Counted from the first letter of the stretch, positions 12,480 to 23,572 are shown. The stretch is 64,000 nt of DNA from Theropithecus gelada (GCF_003255815.1 NC_037669.1:120300970-120364969); one strand, 5' to 3'. Numbers and translations are program-made. Notes: generated from the letters alone by a model not told the origin.

Positions 12480-12745
12480 TTGCCTCTGAATAATAATAAA
12501 CACTATTTACAAACGCTTACTATATACCCTGCATCTTCCAAGTACATTCCAAAAAGCATCTCCTTGAATCTTTACAATAATACTTTTGGGGAAGATACTA
12601 TTATTATCCCCATTTTACAAAAGGAAAAAAATGAAACCGAGATGTGGAGAGCTCAAGTAACAAGATCGCACAGCTGCTCAGTGAAAGAGCTGGGATTTGA
12701 ACCAAGGTTTGGATGCCAGGTCTCCACTCTTATACACTAGGTCAT
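12480..12745 (-). mobile_element. MIR SINE (near full length)
   Basis: 'attatccccattttacaaaa', 'cacagctgctcagtgaaaga' and 'gctgggatttgaacc' in reverse-MIR order. Confidence 0.88.
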
Positions 12746-12799
12746 ACTGCTTCCTTCCGGTCAGTCCACATCTTCCAATTCAATGATATTTTCACTTCA

Positions 12800-12930
12800 T
12801 AAGCTAAAAGCAACTGAATATGAGATCCCTGAGGGCAGGAACATCTTCCCTTCTATCTCCTGCTCTGGCACAGCACCTGACACAGAATCAGTATTTATTA
12901 AGAGTTTTATCAATGGAATTGAACGTCTCT
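12800..12930 (+). mobile_element. L2 LINE 3' end
   Basis: 'tccctgagggcaggaac' then 'ctggcacagcacctgacaca' is the standard L2 3' terminal order. Confidence 0.75.
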
Positions 12931-13780
12931 AGGTAAGAAAATTGGACGACTCCAACTTCCCACCTTGCTTTCTGGAGACCAGGCTCAGCTGGGCAACAGA
13001 ACTGCCCATCGCTGTGAAGTTTCTGGAAAAAAATGGGCTCCACATTCCAAAGGATAGCCTTACCAGTGGATCCCCGTAACACATCCTGTTAGAAAGTCCT
13101 GGATGGCCTATACCCAATAAGACCAACCAATTTATCCAAAAATAAATAAATCAACAAGGCAGGAAGCTACCACAGAATACACTGAGTAGGAGAACTGTGC
13201 TTCATAACCCACCTGGAAGCCATGGGAAAGAACCGACTCTGAGAACTCTGATCTGCCCTCTGACTGATTAGGACTGAGAAATGGGTGCAAGAGAAAGGAA
13301 TTCTTTGAGCGGCCAAAAAAAGCCTCATGAGCACCACTTTTTTAAAGATACTTCCATTCATTCATTTATTATTACTTTTGTCACAAACGTGATGAAAGTG
13401 AGGCAGAGCCTGATGGGCCATATATTAGTAAGAATAATGTAGATCTTGAAATAATTCACATGAAAAAAAAACAATGAAGTGGCTTCCTTCAGTGTGTCTA
13501 TGTCTGTCTATGGTAGGCAAAAATCAATACCTAGTTCCTCTAGATTTTCTGAGGAATGCCTAAATAGGGCCTGTGTTGAGATTCTGCTAATAAAATATAC
13601 ATGCAGAAAACAGGCTTTTACAGCAACTCAATGTTCTCTGTGCTGATGTTGAAAAAAGTATCAGTGCCCTCCTCAAAGAATAACCCTGCATATCCAACAT
13701 TTTTGTTGTCATCCAGGCCACATAAGGCCTAAGTGATTTACTGAGATATACCTTACAATAACAGCTGTGACCATTGAAAC
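12931..13780. other. Single-copy intronic sequence
   Basis: No family recognised. Minus-strand ORFs between 12888 and 13361 are about 64 codons each and have no known resemblance. Confidence 0.4.
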
Positions 13781-13784
13781 CCTA

Positions 13785-13950
13785 CTATTACAAGAAGCCC
13801 TACATATATCATCCCATTTAGTCCTCCCACCAAATCTGCAAAGTAGACATGATTAATGGTATTTACAGAAGATCTGAAATTTAGAAAGGCTAAGGTACTT
13901 AGCCAAGTTTGCACAGAGGAAATTAAAGCCAAAGCTAAAGCCAAAGACTT
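13785..13950 (-). mobile_element. MIR SINE
   Basis: Reverse MIR pattern: 'catcccatttagtcctccc', then 'cttagccaagtttgcacag'. Confidence 0.65.
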
Positions 13951-13958
13951 CCCACTTC

Positions 13959-14048
13959 GCCATATTGCCTCTGGACAGTGAGACCCCAGTCCCTATCCAG
14001 GTTGCCATATTGCCTCTGGACAGCGAGACCCCAGTCCTTATCCAGGTT
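13959..14048. repeat. Tandem duplication, 2 x 45 bp
   Basis: The unit beginning gccatattgcctctggacag occupies 13959-14003 and 14004-14048 with two transitions between copies. Confidence 0.93.
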
Positions 14049-14369
14049 GCAGGCCATTCTAAGCCCCACAGAAAATGAGTTCGCAATATAAGAAATGGGC
14101 TGTGATCACAACTATTTACGAGTATCATACCTTAGATACATGTTAGCTAAGGTCTGAAAGTACAAAAAACATAGCATCTCTTTGCAAAAAGGTGATATAA
14201 TTCAACACCTTCATTTTACCAAAGAAGAAACTAAAGCCCAGGGAGGTAAACCATACTTTAGCACAACCAACATTGTGATACACCCACTATGGGCAGAATT
14301 TTGTGCCAGTTTGCACATTTAGTAGGGGAGATAAAGAAACTATGCCAATTATTAAAGCAATGAGCAGAA
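14049..14369. other. Intronic sequence, mostly unassigned
   Basis: Possible short MIR trace at 14195-14255 ('cttcattttaccaaagaaga'); otherwise nothing recognised. Confidence 0.35.
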
Positions 14370-14542
14370 GAGTTGTAAGGCACCATCTCCTTCTAGGAAT
14401 CTCTTCTAAGCAAACATCAAAGATGTTGTCAGATTTATATGCAAATAAGTTCACTGTAGTATTATTTATAATAGTAAAAATTTGATAGAAAACTAAATGT
14501 CTAACAACACCAACATAGATAATTATATCAATTATGTCACTA

Positions 14543-14874
14543 AAGTCATGTGCTGTGTAATGACGTTTGAGTCAACAAACTACATATACAACACCATGGT
14601 CCCGTGAGATTATAATGCTATATTTTTACTATAACTTTTCTACATTTAGATACAAAAATACCACTCTGTTCTCATTGCCTCCAGTATTCAGTACAGTCAC
14701 ATGCTATACAGGTCTGTAGCCTAGGAGCAACAGGTAGTACCATGTAGCCTAGGTGTATAGTAGGCTGTGCCATCTGGGTTTGTGTGAGTACATTCTATGA
14801 TGCTTGCACAATGATGAAATTGCCTAAGGAAGTCTTTCCCAAGCATAGCTCCATCATTAAGTAATGCATGACTG
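14543..14874 (-). mobile_element. MER2 (Tigger-type DNA transposon), nearly complete
   Basis: 332 bp with matching inverted ends (agtcatgtgctgtgtaatga at the left; agtcatgcattacttaatga read from the right) and TA next to the left end. The internal 'gtagcctaggagcaac' and 'ctatgatgcttgcacaatga' are typical. The length is close to the 345-bp consensus. Confidence 0.88.
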
Positions 14875-15145
14875 GATATAGTGAAACACTGAACAAGCAT
14901 TCAGATCACATTTTATAAGAATATTTTAATCATCTGAACAAATGTTCTTAATATAATAAGTGAAAACAGCAGGATACAATATTGTATATACAGTTTGAAC
15001 ATAATTTCAGACCATTTTCAACCAAAATGTTAACAGTGGCCAATTCTAGGCAGTGGAATATGGTGATTATTATTTTCTTCTTCACGCTCCTTGTATTTTC
15101 CAAATTGTCCACAATGAGCTGTATAACTTTCATAATGAGCCAAAC

Positions 15146-15148
15146 AAG

Positions 15149-15186
<38 letters not shown>

Positions 15187-15480
15187 TTGAGACAAAGTCT
15201 CGCTCTGTCGCCCAGGCTGAAGTGCAGTGGTGCGATCTCAGCTCACTGCAACCTCCGCTTCCCAGGTTCAAACAATTCTCCTGCCTCAGCCTCTCAAATA
15301 ACTGGGATTACAGATGTGCACCACCATGACCGGCTAATTTTTTGTATTTTTAGTAGAGACAGGGTTTCACCATGCTGGCCAGGCTTTTCTCAAACTCCTG
15401 ACCTTGTGATCCGTTCACCTCAGCTTCCCAAAGTGCTGGGATTACAGGTGTGAGCCACTACGCCCGTCCCATAAGCAATA
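15146..15480 (-). mobile_element. AluS/Sg-like
   Basis: Body 15151-15469 with a poly-T of more than 30. 'aagcaat' recurs on both flanks (15146 and 15473), a probable short target-site duplication inside the L1M. Confidence 0.93.
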
Positions 15481-15490
15481 TTTTTTTAAA

Positions 15491-16305
15491 AGTGCTTGGC
15501 AACCTCTTCATAGATTACTTTCCACTGGCACCATCTTCAAGTAAGGGGCTGTAAGTAAGGAAAAATAGATGAGGGCAAATAACCTAAGGACATAAACTTC
15601 ATTCTTTTTGCATCAGGGCGTTGTTGAAGGCTCCTGAGCAAAGAGATAATAGCCACAGTTGGGCTTTCGGAGGAACCTCTGCCGTGGAGCAGAGAATGGG
15701 GAGGAAGGGACTGAAAGCAGACGCCAATCAGGCTGTGACTGCAGTGGTCAGGGCAGCTGGTGGCTCATGAAGGCTGCAGCAGGTGAATGCTGTGGAGAGA
15801 GAGAAAGGGACTGTGTCAGAGACATCACAAAGGCCTAGTGCTGGCTGTTTGTGGAGATGAGGGAGAAGCCACCTAGCTGGGAAAAGGAAATGCTGAACGT
15901 CAGTTACAGTGCAATTTTGACATGGCCCCTGGGACTTTGTACTGAATAAATGAAACATAGGCATGGAAGACAAAATGTGAATTAATAAACCTCCTACAAG
16001 AACTATTTCTCCTTAGCTTAACAAGCCAGGAGCTGCCATCTGACTCATGGTTAATTTCATTCTGGTCATTCTGAATTGCATTACTGACATCATGGCTGTG
16101 CAGTGGAAGATGTAATAGAATCAATACTCTAATCACTCCTAGCCATGCCCAGCATGGTTCCCAGACAGAAAAGAAGAGCTGGCAAATGTCTCAACATTTA
16201 TTATTTTCCTCCTCTTCTTGCTCTTGCCCATTTTTTTTTTCTTTTTTAGCTCTGCAATTTGCAGTTTTCCCTAACAGCTAACTATCAGAGTCACACCAAG
16301 GAGGT
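15491..16305. other. Intronic sequence without recognised feature
   Basis: Slightly higher GC around 15600-15900. The overlapping minus-strand ORFs (15728-15973, 15900-16136) show no family. Confidence 0.4.
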
Positions 16306-16309
16306 CTTA

Positions 16310-16480
16310 AAAATATGGAGAGAAACAAAGCTACTGGAAATATACACACTGATATATTCATAGTGACATCTGTAGGCAGTGGAATTCATGGCAATGGGTA
16401 TTGCTTCTTTCTATTTAGCCATGTTTCTCAAGACTTTTCCAATTAATATGTATTAATTTTGGAAAGAGGAAAAAAGGTAA
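16310..16480 (+). mobile_element. Old L1M 3' fragment
   Basis: Contains L1M-like 'catctgtaggcagtggaatt' and 'tgtattaattttggaaagag'. Diverged, tentative. Confidence 0.45.
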
Positions 16481-16855
16481 TGTTAAAATGTCAAATCATG
16501 CAAACAAAAAAAAAAAAGAGTTTTTTAACAGTGGCTGGGGCACCAGAGCTGCAATGGGAGAATTGGTGTTTATGGTTGACTCCAGTGCCAATGTTGGCAA
16601 GCAAGTTGTTTAAACATAGCAGCTGCAATTCAGACAAACCTATTCTCCCACCTATTCTCATTTCAGAGGCCCCTGCACTTTTAGGTCCTAGGGCTTCTTC
16701 ATCTGTTCATAGCCTCAGCTCATCTTCCCAGACATTTCCACCATCCTTGAACATCTCACATAGGATATTTGAGTTTTAAATTGCCTCTTTCCTTATGGAC
16801 AAAAAAGTTTTGCCCCATTAAAGAATTCCTGCTATTTGGCAGGCTTTCTATTGTT
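16481..16855. other. Single-copy intronic sequence
   Basis: A 106-codon frame (16459-16779) starting in the L1M remnant has no recognised similarity and is treated as chance. Confidence 0.4.
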
Positions 16856-16860
16856 GCAAT

Positions 16861-16866
16861 GATGAC

Positions 16867-16899
<33 letters not shown>

Positions 16900-16905
16900 A
16901 ATAAT
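16861..16905 (+). repeat. (GAT)n microsatellite
   Basis: Uninterrupted GAT triplets after one GAC, ending in ATAATAATG; about 13 units and likely length-variable. Confidence 0.95.
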
Positions 16906-17124
16906 GTTACTGTTTTGAACTGGGAGTTTCCCTTACTCCCTAAAATTACACATACAGATTGCCTATCATCTCAGATAAGGGCATATGTAGTATATAAACA
17001 AATGGCAATACATCTTTATAAGCTGCAAGACTAATCAATGTCTCAGGAGAACCAGAACAGTTACTTTCCTAAGGTGTAAGAACATATGGCAATACTGAAG
17101 ATTCGCTCTTTCAACCAAAATTTA

Positions 17125-17700
17125 CTGGCCTGAATGATATGCTAGGCACTGTGCTTGGGACTGAGGTAGAGCCAGGGATGCCAAGGTGAACAAGACAGGG
17201 CACTTACAGTCAGTGGCAGAAAGAGAATCCAGCTCTTGCATTTCAGAATGATAAATGCCAGAATGAAACTCCCCAAAAGGCACTTTGGGGAGCTCAAGGC
17301 AGGGCACAACTAGGTGAAGAGAAGAACAGCAAGGCTTTCATAGGAGCTGATGCAGCTAGTTCCAAAAGATGAATGTGATTTTCAAAGAGCTGTAGGTATA
17401 CCTGGTAGAGGGGTAGTGCATGTGGAGATCAATAATCTCACAGCCATAGGCTAGGTGGCATGCAGGAAAAGGATTTGGAAGGTGATCAAACTGATAAGTC
17501 ATGTTGAGAAGTTTGAACTTCATATTACAGAGCATAAAGAGTCATTGAAATCTTTCAAACAAGGAATAACCTAGACAGATTCCTATTTTAACCATGTGGG
17601 ACATGGGCTAGAAAAGGCAGAGAAGAAAATAGGCAAAAGGATGCAGAAGATAACTTTAGAAAAGAAGCTCTCAATGGGAGTGGTATTGCCTCCTAAGCAA
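17125..17700 (+). repeat. Ancient interspersed repeat, family not named
   Basis: 'tgctaggcactgtgcttggg' at the start and later 'gaagtttgaacttcatatta' and 'tcaaacaaggaataacc' follow a string met in many mammalian loci. Other copies here: 21650-21935, 31065-31720, 52115-52250, 56150-56345. I do not recall the library name. Confidence 0.55.
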
Positions 17701-17910
17701 TGTTCTAGAAATATATGAGATGTCTTGACTATCAAAACAGTTGGGGGACACAGTGTCATTTAGTTGTCAGAGGCTAATAATGTTAGATGTACTGCAATGG
17801 GCAGCGCAGTCACACATGAGGAAGAATTCACTTTCAAATATACCACCAGACAATCATACAGGTCAAAAACCTGTTAATAATGATCTCAGCAGCCCAGAAC
17901 ATAATTCCAT
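17701..17910 (+). mobile_element. hAT-type nonautonomous DNA transposon fragment
   Basis: Resembles a common hAT-derived repeat in the order 'gatgtcttgactatcaaaac', 'ttgggggacacag', 'gtactgcaatgggcagcg', 'gaagaattc'. Diverged; subfamily not assigned. Confidence 0.45.
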
Positions 17911-17980
17911 TTTGCATATAAACATAAAGTACTATGTATAAATTTTATATGTGCTATAAAGATTGATATATAGATTAACG

Positions 17981-18081
17981 GAATAAAATTAAGAGTCCAC
18001 AAATACATCCTTACATTGTTGGGCAACTGATCTCAATGCCCAACAATGTGAGAGTATATTTCTGGACTCTTAATCTTATTT
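17981..18081. repeat. Inverted repeat (45-nt arms, 11-nt loop) inside L1
   Basis: Left arm 17981-18025 ends tacattgttgggca. Right arm 18037-18081 begins tgcccaacaatgt and mirrors the left arm with about seven mismatches. The left arm is the normal L1 sequence; the right arm is its reverse complement. Confidence 0.9.
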
Positions 18082-18134
18082 TATTTTCAATTTTATTAAA
18101 TTTATAAATGTAAGAGTGTATTTCTAGACTCTCA
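18045..18134. repeat. Direct repeat of part of the foldback arm
   Basis: aatgtgagagtatatttctg at 18045 recurs as aatgtaagagtgtatttcta at 18107, each followed by gactct. Confidence 0.8.
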
Positions 18135-18140
18135 TTTTTC

Positions 18141-18202
18141 CTGTTGAATTGTCTTGACACTAAGACACCAAATTGTCTTGACACCAAGACAATTCAATAG
18201 GG
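18141..18202. repeat. Second foldback with nested direct repeat
   Basis: ttgaattgtcttg near 18144 is the reverse complement of caagacaattcaa at 18185. Between them aattgtcttgacac occurs twice (18148 and 18171). Confidence 0.85.
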
Positions 18203-18256
18203 AAAAGATCGGTATTTTCAACAAATGGTGCTGAGTCTACTAGATACACACATGCA

Positions 18257-18612
18257 AAAGAATGAAGGTGGGCTGGGCGCGGTGGCTCATGCCTGTAATC
18301 CCAGCACTTTGGGAGGCAGAGGCAGGCGGATCACAAGGTCAGAAGATCGAGACCACGGTGAAATCTTGTCTCAACTGAAAACCCTGTCTCTACTAAAAAT
18401 ACAAAAAATTAGCCGGGCGCAGTGGCGGGTGCCTGTAGTCCCAGCTACTCGGGAGGCTGAGGCAAGAGAATGGCGTGAACCCGCGAGGCAGAGCTTGCAG
18501 TGAGCCAAGAGGCAGAGCTTGCAGTGAGCCGAGATTGCGCCACTGCCCTCCAGCCTAGGAGACAGAGCAAGACACCGTCTCAAAAAAAAAAAAAAAAAAA
18601 AGAATGAAGGTG
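18257..18612 (+). mobile_element. AluY with 24-bp internal tandem duplication
   Basis: Body 18271-18600. The diagnostic 'agaatggcgtgaaccc' and 'gagcttgcagtgagcc' mark AluY. Target-site duplication agaatgaaggtg on both sides. The segment gaggcagagcttgcagtgag with its next four bases is repeated at 18485-18508 and 18509-18532. A small rearrangement follows 'gagaccacggtgaaat'. Confidence 0.94.
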
Positions 18613-19858
18613 GACCCTTACCTCTTTCTTCAGTCGTTATTCAAAAATTAACTTAGAATGGATTAAAGACCAAAATGTAAGAGCTGAAACAATAAAATTC
18701 TTGGAAGAAAATATAGTCAGAAATCTTTGTAATTTTGGATTAGGCAATACATTTTTTAGATATGATATCAAAAGCATAAACAATAAAAGGGAAAATAGAT
18801 AAATTAGACTACTTCAAAACCAAAAAACATTTGCATTTCAAATGAAACCTTTAAGAAAGTGAAAAGGAAAAGCACAGAATGTATTATATTGCAAAACATA
18901 TATCTGAGAAGGATTTCGAATCCAGAATATATAAAGAATCTTATGACTCAACAATAAAAAGAGAAATAACCCATTTTTTAACGGGCAAATTATTTAAATA
19001 GATATTTCTTCAAAGGTACGTACAAATGGCTGATAAAGATGCTCAAGATCTTTAGTCATTAGGGAAATAAAAGTAAAACCACAGTGAGATACAACTTCAC
19101 ACCCTTTAGGATAGTTGTAATTTTAAAAAGATGAACAATAACACGTATTGAGAAAGATGTAGAGAAATTGAAATCTTGATCCATTGCTGGTGGGAATGCA
19201 AAGTGGTGCTGCTGTCTTGGAACACAGGCCAGCAGTCCCTGAAAATGTTAAACACTGAGACGCCATATGATCCAGCAATTCAACTCCCAGTATATATCCA
19301 AGAGACCTGAAAACGAATGTCCACACAAAAATCTGTACACAAATGCTCACAGCAACATTATTCATAATATCCAAAAAGTGGAAACAATCCAAATGGTATC
19401 AACTGAATACTATTAATGAGTGAACAAAATATGGTATAGCCATATAATGGAATATTATTCAGCCATAAAACAGAAGTGGAGTTCTCATATGTGATACAAC
19501 ATGGATGAACTTTGACAACATTATGATAAGTGAAAGAAGCCAGATACAAAAGGCCACATATTGTATTACTGAATTTACGTGAAATGTCCAAAATAAGCAA
19601 ATCCATAAAGAAAGAAAGTAGATTAGTGATTGCCAGGAGTTGGGGAGGAGCAATGCTCATGGGTATGGGATTTTTGAGAGGGTAATTAAAATGTTCTAAA
19701 ATTAAATCAGTGTGATAGTTTCACAATTCTGTGAATATACTGTATTTAAAAACACTTAAATATACACTTTAAAAGGATGAATTTTATAGTATGTGGATTA
19801 TACTTCACTTTTAAAAATTATATGTGCTGAATTTTTCAGAAACGCAACCAATATACAA

Positions 19859-20192
19859 ATCATGGAAAGATGGTCGGCTGCAGTGGCTCACACCTGCAAT
19901 CCCAGCACTTTGGGAGGCCTAGGCGGGCAGATCACCTGAGGTCAGGAGTTCGAGACCAGCCTGGCCAACATGGTGAAACCCTGTCTCTACTAAAAATATA
20001 AAAATTATTCAGGCATGGTGGCAGGCACCTGTAATCCCAGCTACTCGGGAGGCCAAGGCAGGAGAATCGCTTGAACCTGGGAGGTGGAGGTTGCAATGAG
20101 CCGAGATCCTACCATTGCACACAAGCCTGGGCAACAAAAGCGAAACTCTGTCTCAAAAAAAAAAAAAAAAAAAAAAAATCAAGGAAAGATGG
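19859..20192 (+). mobile_element. AluS (Sp/Sq-like) with 15-bp target-site duplication
   Basis: Body about 19874-20177. atcatggaaagatgg (19859-19873) versus atcaaggaaagatgg (20178-20192). The 'gggcaacaaaagcgaaactc' end suggests Sp/Sq. Confidence 0.95.
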
Positions 20193-21172
20193 CATTAGGT
20201 TTAGTTTGGAAGTTTACAAGAGTCATTTACCATTTCACAAAACCACTTCACCACAAACCCTGTCCAGCAGTATTTGAATCACCAATACCCACACTTCACG
20301 GTTTATGGCTATTGCTATTGCAGTGACTCTATGCATAGATGCAAGTTTGAGTATTTCATTATATCATTCTTGTGCATTTACAGTTTAAAGAGCATTTTTT
20401 ACTATAAATTAATTGCCTTCTAGTTCTTCTTCATATTATAGTGAGCGTACTATATTGATTTTTCTTGAATAATGTTTGTGGGTTGGTTATACTATCTATG
20501 AACTTCATTTCAGCATAGAAATGGGCAGAATGCCCCATCATATTTGTAATGAAATGTGTGCTATTAAAAAGGTGGCATTAAGGCTAATAGAATTGAGGAC
20601 TACTGACCTATTTTCAGGTCAACCCTTCGTTACACACACATGTCCAGTCACAACCGTCATTTAATTATAGCTCAGGGTCTTCCTCTTTCCCCCCTGCACA
20701 TAAAATTACAAACAGGTAAAACCACAGCAGCCACAGCTTTTGGCATTTCCCTAGACTAAAGGCTTCACCCATCAGACCTCTGCCCCTGGAATTATAAAGA
20801 TTTCCTTGGAAAGAGTTTAAATTGCTTTCCATCCTCGCTGTCATTCAGTTTTCCCATGCCTCCGTGGTTTGAGAGGTGATATTTAGCTGATTGATCTAGA
20901 TACGTTTTCTCCCCTGCTTATGTTAAAAAAGTAAAATGTGGAGGTGACCTGGGGAACCATTGTTTATTCTCAAAGGAGGCAATCTTCGTGTCACTGTTCA
21001 AGCAAAGTGCCTCTCCCCAGGGCATCGGGTAGCTCTGTTAGCATTTTTAATTTCTGAGGTCATTAAGTGTCACACTGGGGACATTTAAACAAACTTCCTC
21101 AGCTTGGGCTGATATAAGAGCTATAGAGGAGCAGCCTGCATTGCAGAGAGGGAACTGGCCCACCATTCAAAA
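20193..21172. other. Repeat-poor stretch
   Basis: No repeat family recognised. The part at 20820-21140 has balanced base composition and high complexity, and could be a conserved noncoding element. No exon-like frame seen. Confidence 0.4.
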
Positions 21173-21475
21173 GGCTGGGCGCGGTGGCTCAAGCCTGTAA
21201 TCCCAGCACTTTGGGAGGCCGAGGTGGGCGGATCACGAGGTCGAGAGATTGAGACCATCCTGGCCAACATGGTGAAACCCTGTCTCTACACAAATACAAA
21301 ATATTAGCCAGGTGTGGTGGCACACGCCTGTAGTCCCAGCTACTTGGGAGGCTGAGGAAAGGGAATTGCTTGAACCCGGGAAGCAGAGGTTGCAGTGAGC
21401 CAAGATCATGTCACTGCACTCCAGTCTGGTAACAGAGCAAGACTCCATCTCAAAAAAAAAAAAAAAACAAAAAGA
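21173..21475 (+). mobile_element. AluS (Sc-like)
   Basis: Full-length dimer; 'atcacgaggtcgagagattg' and 'accatcctggccaacatg' point to Sc. A-tail of about 16 with a C interruption. Confidence 0.93.
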
Positions 21476-21559
21476 AGGCCAGTGTCCCAGTCTGGATTCA
21501 GTCTGTATTATTATTGAACTAGTCACTTTCTGTCTCTCCAAATCTCTCTTTTTGTGTCT

Positions 21560-21630
21560 GTAAGATGAGGATATTAATGCCTATATTTCCTGCCTTACAG
21601 GTTCATGATAATCAAATGTGAAAATATTTA
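21560..21630 (+). mobile_element. MIR fragment
   Basis: 'tgtaagatgaggatattaat' and 'tgccttacaggttcatga' follow the MIR 3' core. Confidence 0.6.
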
Positions 21631-21649
21631 TAGTGTTTTATGTCTATTC

Positions 21650-21935
21650 ATTTCTACATCCCGAGTGCCACCTACTTACCAGCAGATCCTGACTTGGTAT
21701 CAGGGACACTACAGTGCCTACAACAGACACAGCTCCGCCTTCATGGAACTCAGAGACTAAAAGAGACACAGACTCCAATGAATAATGACACAATTAATTA
21801 ATTTATTACATAACGTGCTCCAAAGGAAAAGTGCAGTGCTATAATAAAAGTTTATAAGGGTGAGATAGGGTCTAAACTCATTCATAGATGAGAAGTGATG
21901 CTCAGAGTGAGACCTGAAGGGTTAGTCAGAGCAGC
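21650..21935 (+). repeat. Ancient interspersed repeat, same unnamed family
   Basis: 'cttcatggaactcagagac', 'gaatgacacaattaatt'-like spacing, then 'gagtgagacctgaagggtta' follow the order seen in the copies near 17.1 and 31.1 kb. Confidence 0.5.
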
Positions 21936-21937
21936 CT

Positions 21938-22130
21938 AACCAGGAATTGCAAAAATATGGTCTAATGGTTTTCTTTAAAATACCGATTCTTGAATCCCAC
22001 TCCCAAAGATGTGGATTCAGAAGCTCCATGAAAGAGCCTGAGGAGCTGCGTCTGTGCTTTTAGTTTGTTAAGTTTCCCAGATGATTCTCATGTGCAGCCA
22101 GGCATGGGAACAACTGAGCTAGGCAAAGAG
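21938..22130 (+). mobile_element. MER5A (hAT-Charlie)
   Basis: 'gatgtggattcagaagctcc' and 'agatgattctcatgtgcagc' match the MER5A middle and right end. Confidence 0.75.
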
Positions 22131-22194
22131 TGGGGAAGAACAAAACAGAAGCAGCTACTGTGAAGACCCAGAGGTGGGGTAGAGCCTTACTGCT

Positions 22195-22310
22195 CGAGGC
22201 AAACCAACTGCAGCACAGGTAGAGGCATCTTCTGGAAGCTTCTTAGTAGACACTCAGGCCCCATTCTAGACCTAAGGAGGCAGAAATTCACAAGATTCTC
22301 AGGTGGGATT
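22195..22310 (+). mobile_element. MER5-type fragment
   Basis: 'caggccccattctagaccta' and 'cacaagattctcagg' parallel the MER5A/B core; a second, separate copy. Confidence 0.5.
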
Positions 22311-22349
22311 TTATTTATTTATTTAAGCCGCATGTTCCACTTCCAGTGA

Positions 22350-22376
22350 TTTTTTTTTTTTTTTTTTTTTTTTTTT
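22350..22376. repeat. Poly-T tract
   Basis: About 27 T in a row with no Alu body attached on either side. Confidence 0.9.
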
Positions 22377-22609
22377 AGTGTCTGTTAAATACCTAGAAGC
22401 ACTGGGTAGGAGAATTGAAAGAACCTTGAAGGAAGAGTCCTGGCTTATCTGTTCTGGTATCCTTAGCTCCCAGCACATATAAGGCACTTGGTAAATATAG
22501 CTTAAATCAAAGTGCACAAACATACATTTTTATTTTGTGGGAACTGCCAAATTCAGAGATTACTAAGATTGATGAAAAATTAATCCTTCTTCATGTGGAA
22601 ATGGGCAAA

Positions 22610-22975
22610 GACATATTCTATTGAAGAGTGGTGAAACTGGCACAATCTTTTGAGAGGGCAGTCTGGCAAAGGGCACTAGAACATAAAACATGCATGCCCA
22701 TTAACTTGGTCACTCCCCTCCAAGGAGCTTAGCCTAAGGAATTACACAGACATGTCTGCAAAATATATGTCCACTGTAGCATTGCTTATGAGAGAAAAAT
22801 AATGAGAATAGCTTCAATTTCCATTAAAAGGCAATTAAACCATTGTTGTACATAAAATGAACAATCCTGCAGCTCTTTAAGATGACACAGATGACATATA
22901 CTCTCTTGGATATGTGATATCGCTGATACATTAAGTTTTAAAAAGGTCATAAAATAATATCTCAGTTTTGTAATA
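22610..22975 (+). mobile_element. Old L1M ORF2 fragment
   Basis: 'gagagggcagtctggcaaag', 'gcatgcccattaacttggtc' and 'gtagcattgcttatgagaga' follow the ORF2 3' region of old L1 families, sense. Confidence 0.7.
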
Positions 22976-22977
22976 TG

Positions 22978-23376
22978 TATTTCTTCCACCTCCTTCACCC
23001 CTTCCACCTTTGCTACCCCTGAGCAAGACCAACCCCTCTTCTTCCTCCTCCTCCTCAGACTACTCAGCATGAAGACCATGAAGATGAAAATATTTATGAT
23101 GATCCACTTCCACTGAATAGAAAATATATTTGCTATTTCTTATTATTTTCTTAAAAATTGCATTTTCTTTTCTCTAGCTTATTTTATTGTAAGAATACAG
23201 TGTATAATACATATGACATACAAAATATGTGTTGACCATTTATGGTATTGGTAAGGCTTCTGGTCAACAGGAGGCTATTAGTAGCTACGTTTTTGGAGAG
23301 TCAAAAGTTACTTGCAGATTTTAGGCTGCACAGGGATCGGCATCCCTAACCCCAGTGTTGTTCAAGGGTCAACTGT
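22978..23376 (-). mobile_element. Tigger2/MER8-type DNA transposon
   Basis: Read on the minus strand it starts with the Tigger-type end cagttgacccttgaacaac and 'ggggttagggatgcc', then 'ttctctagc'/'taagctagagaaaag' sequence and the typical 'gaagtggatcatcat' and GGA-rich segment. The left end appears truncated. Confidence 0.72.
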
Positions 23377-23516
23377 GTTTACAATTGGCATATATTTTTT
23401 GTTTATAGGAGATAAAAAATATGTTTATGTTCATAAGGGAAAACAAAACCCTCCACTTCAGTCAGTGGAAACTACTCTATTTGGCTTACAGAATCTGCAG
23501 GATGCAGTGAAGAGAG

Positions 23517-23572
23517 TGATAAGGAAGAGGGAGGAAAAGGAGAAGAAAGAAGAGAAAGCGGGAAAGAGGGAT
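23517..23572 (+). repeat. Purine-rich tract
   Basis: Almost only G and A for about 55 nt with few pyrimidines; low-complexity sequence that can form triplex-type structures. Confidence 0.75.

Larger units (their letters stand above)
14370..15490 (+). mobile_element. Old L1M 3' fragment, split by MER2 and an Alu
   Basis: L1-like pieces at 14370-14542 ('attatttataatagtaaaaa'), 14875-15150 ('aaaatgttaacagtggccaa', 'ccaaattgtccacaatgagc') and a remnant after the Alu fit one sense-strand L1M 3' end interrupted twice. Confidence 0.7.
17975..19825 (+). mobile_element. L1M fragment (ORF2 end and 3' UTR) with internal foldbacks
   Basis: Sense L1 order: 'caacaaatggtgctgagtc', 'catgcaaaagaatgaaggtg', 'gctggtgggaatgcaaagtg', 'atgatccagcaattcaactc', 'ggaatattattcagccataa', then the 3' UTR. 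It is interrupted by an AluY (18271-18600) and by about 150 bp of inverted and repeated sequence (18026-18180). No intact ORF remains. Confidence 0.9.
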
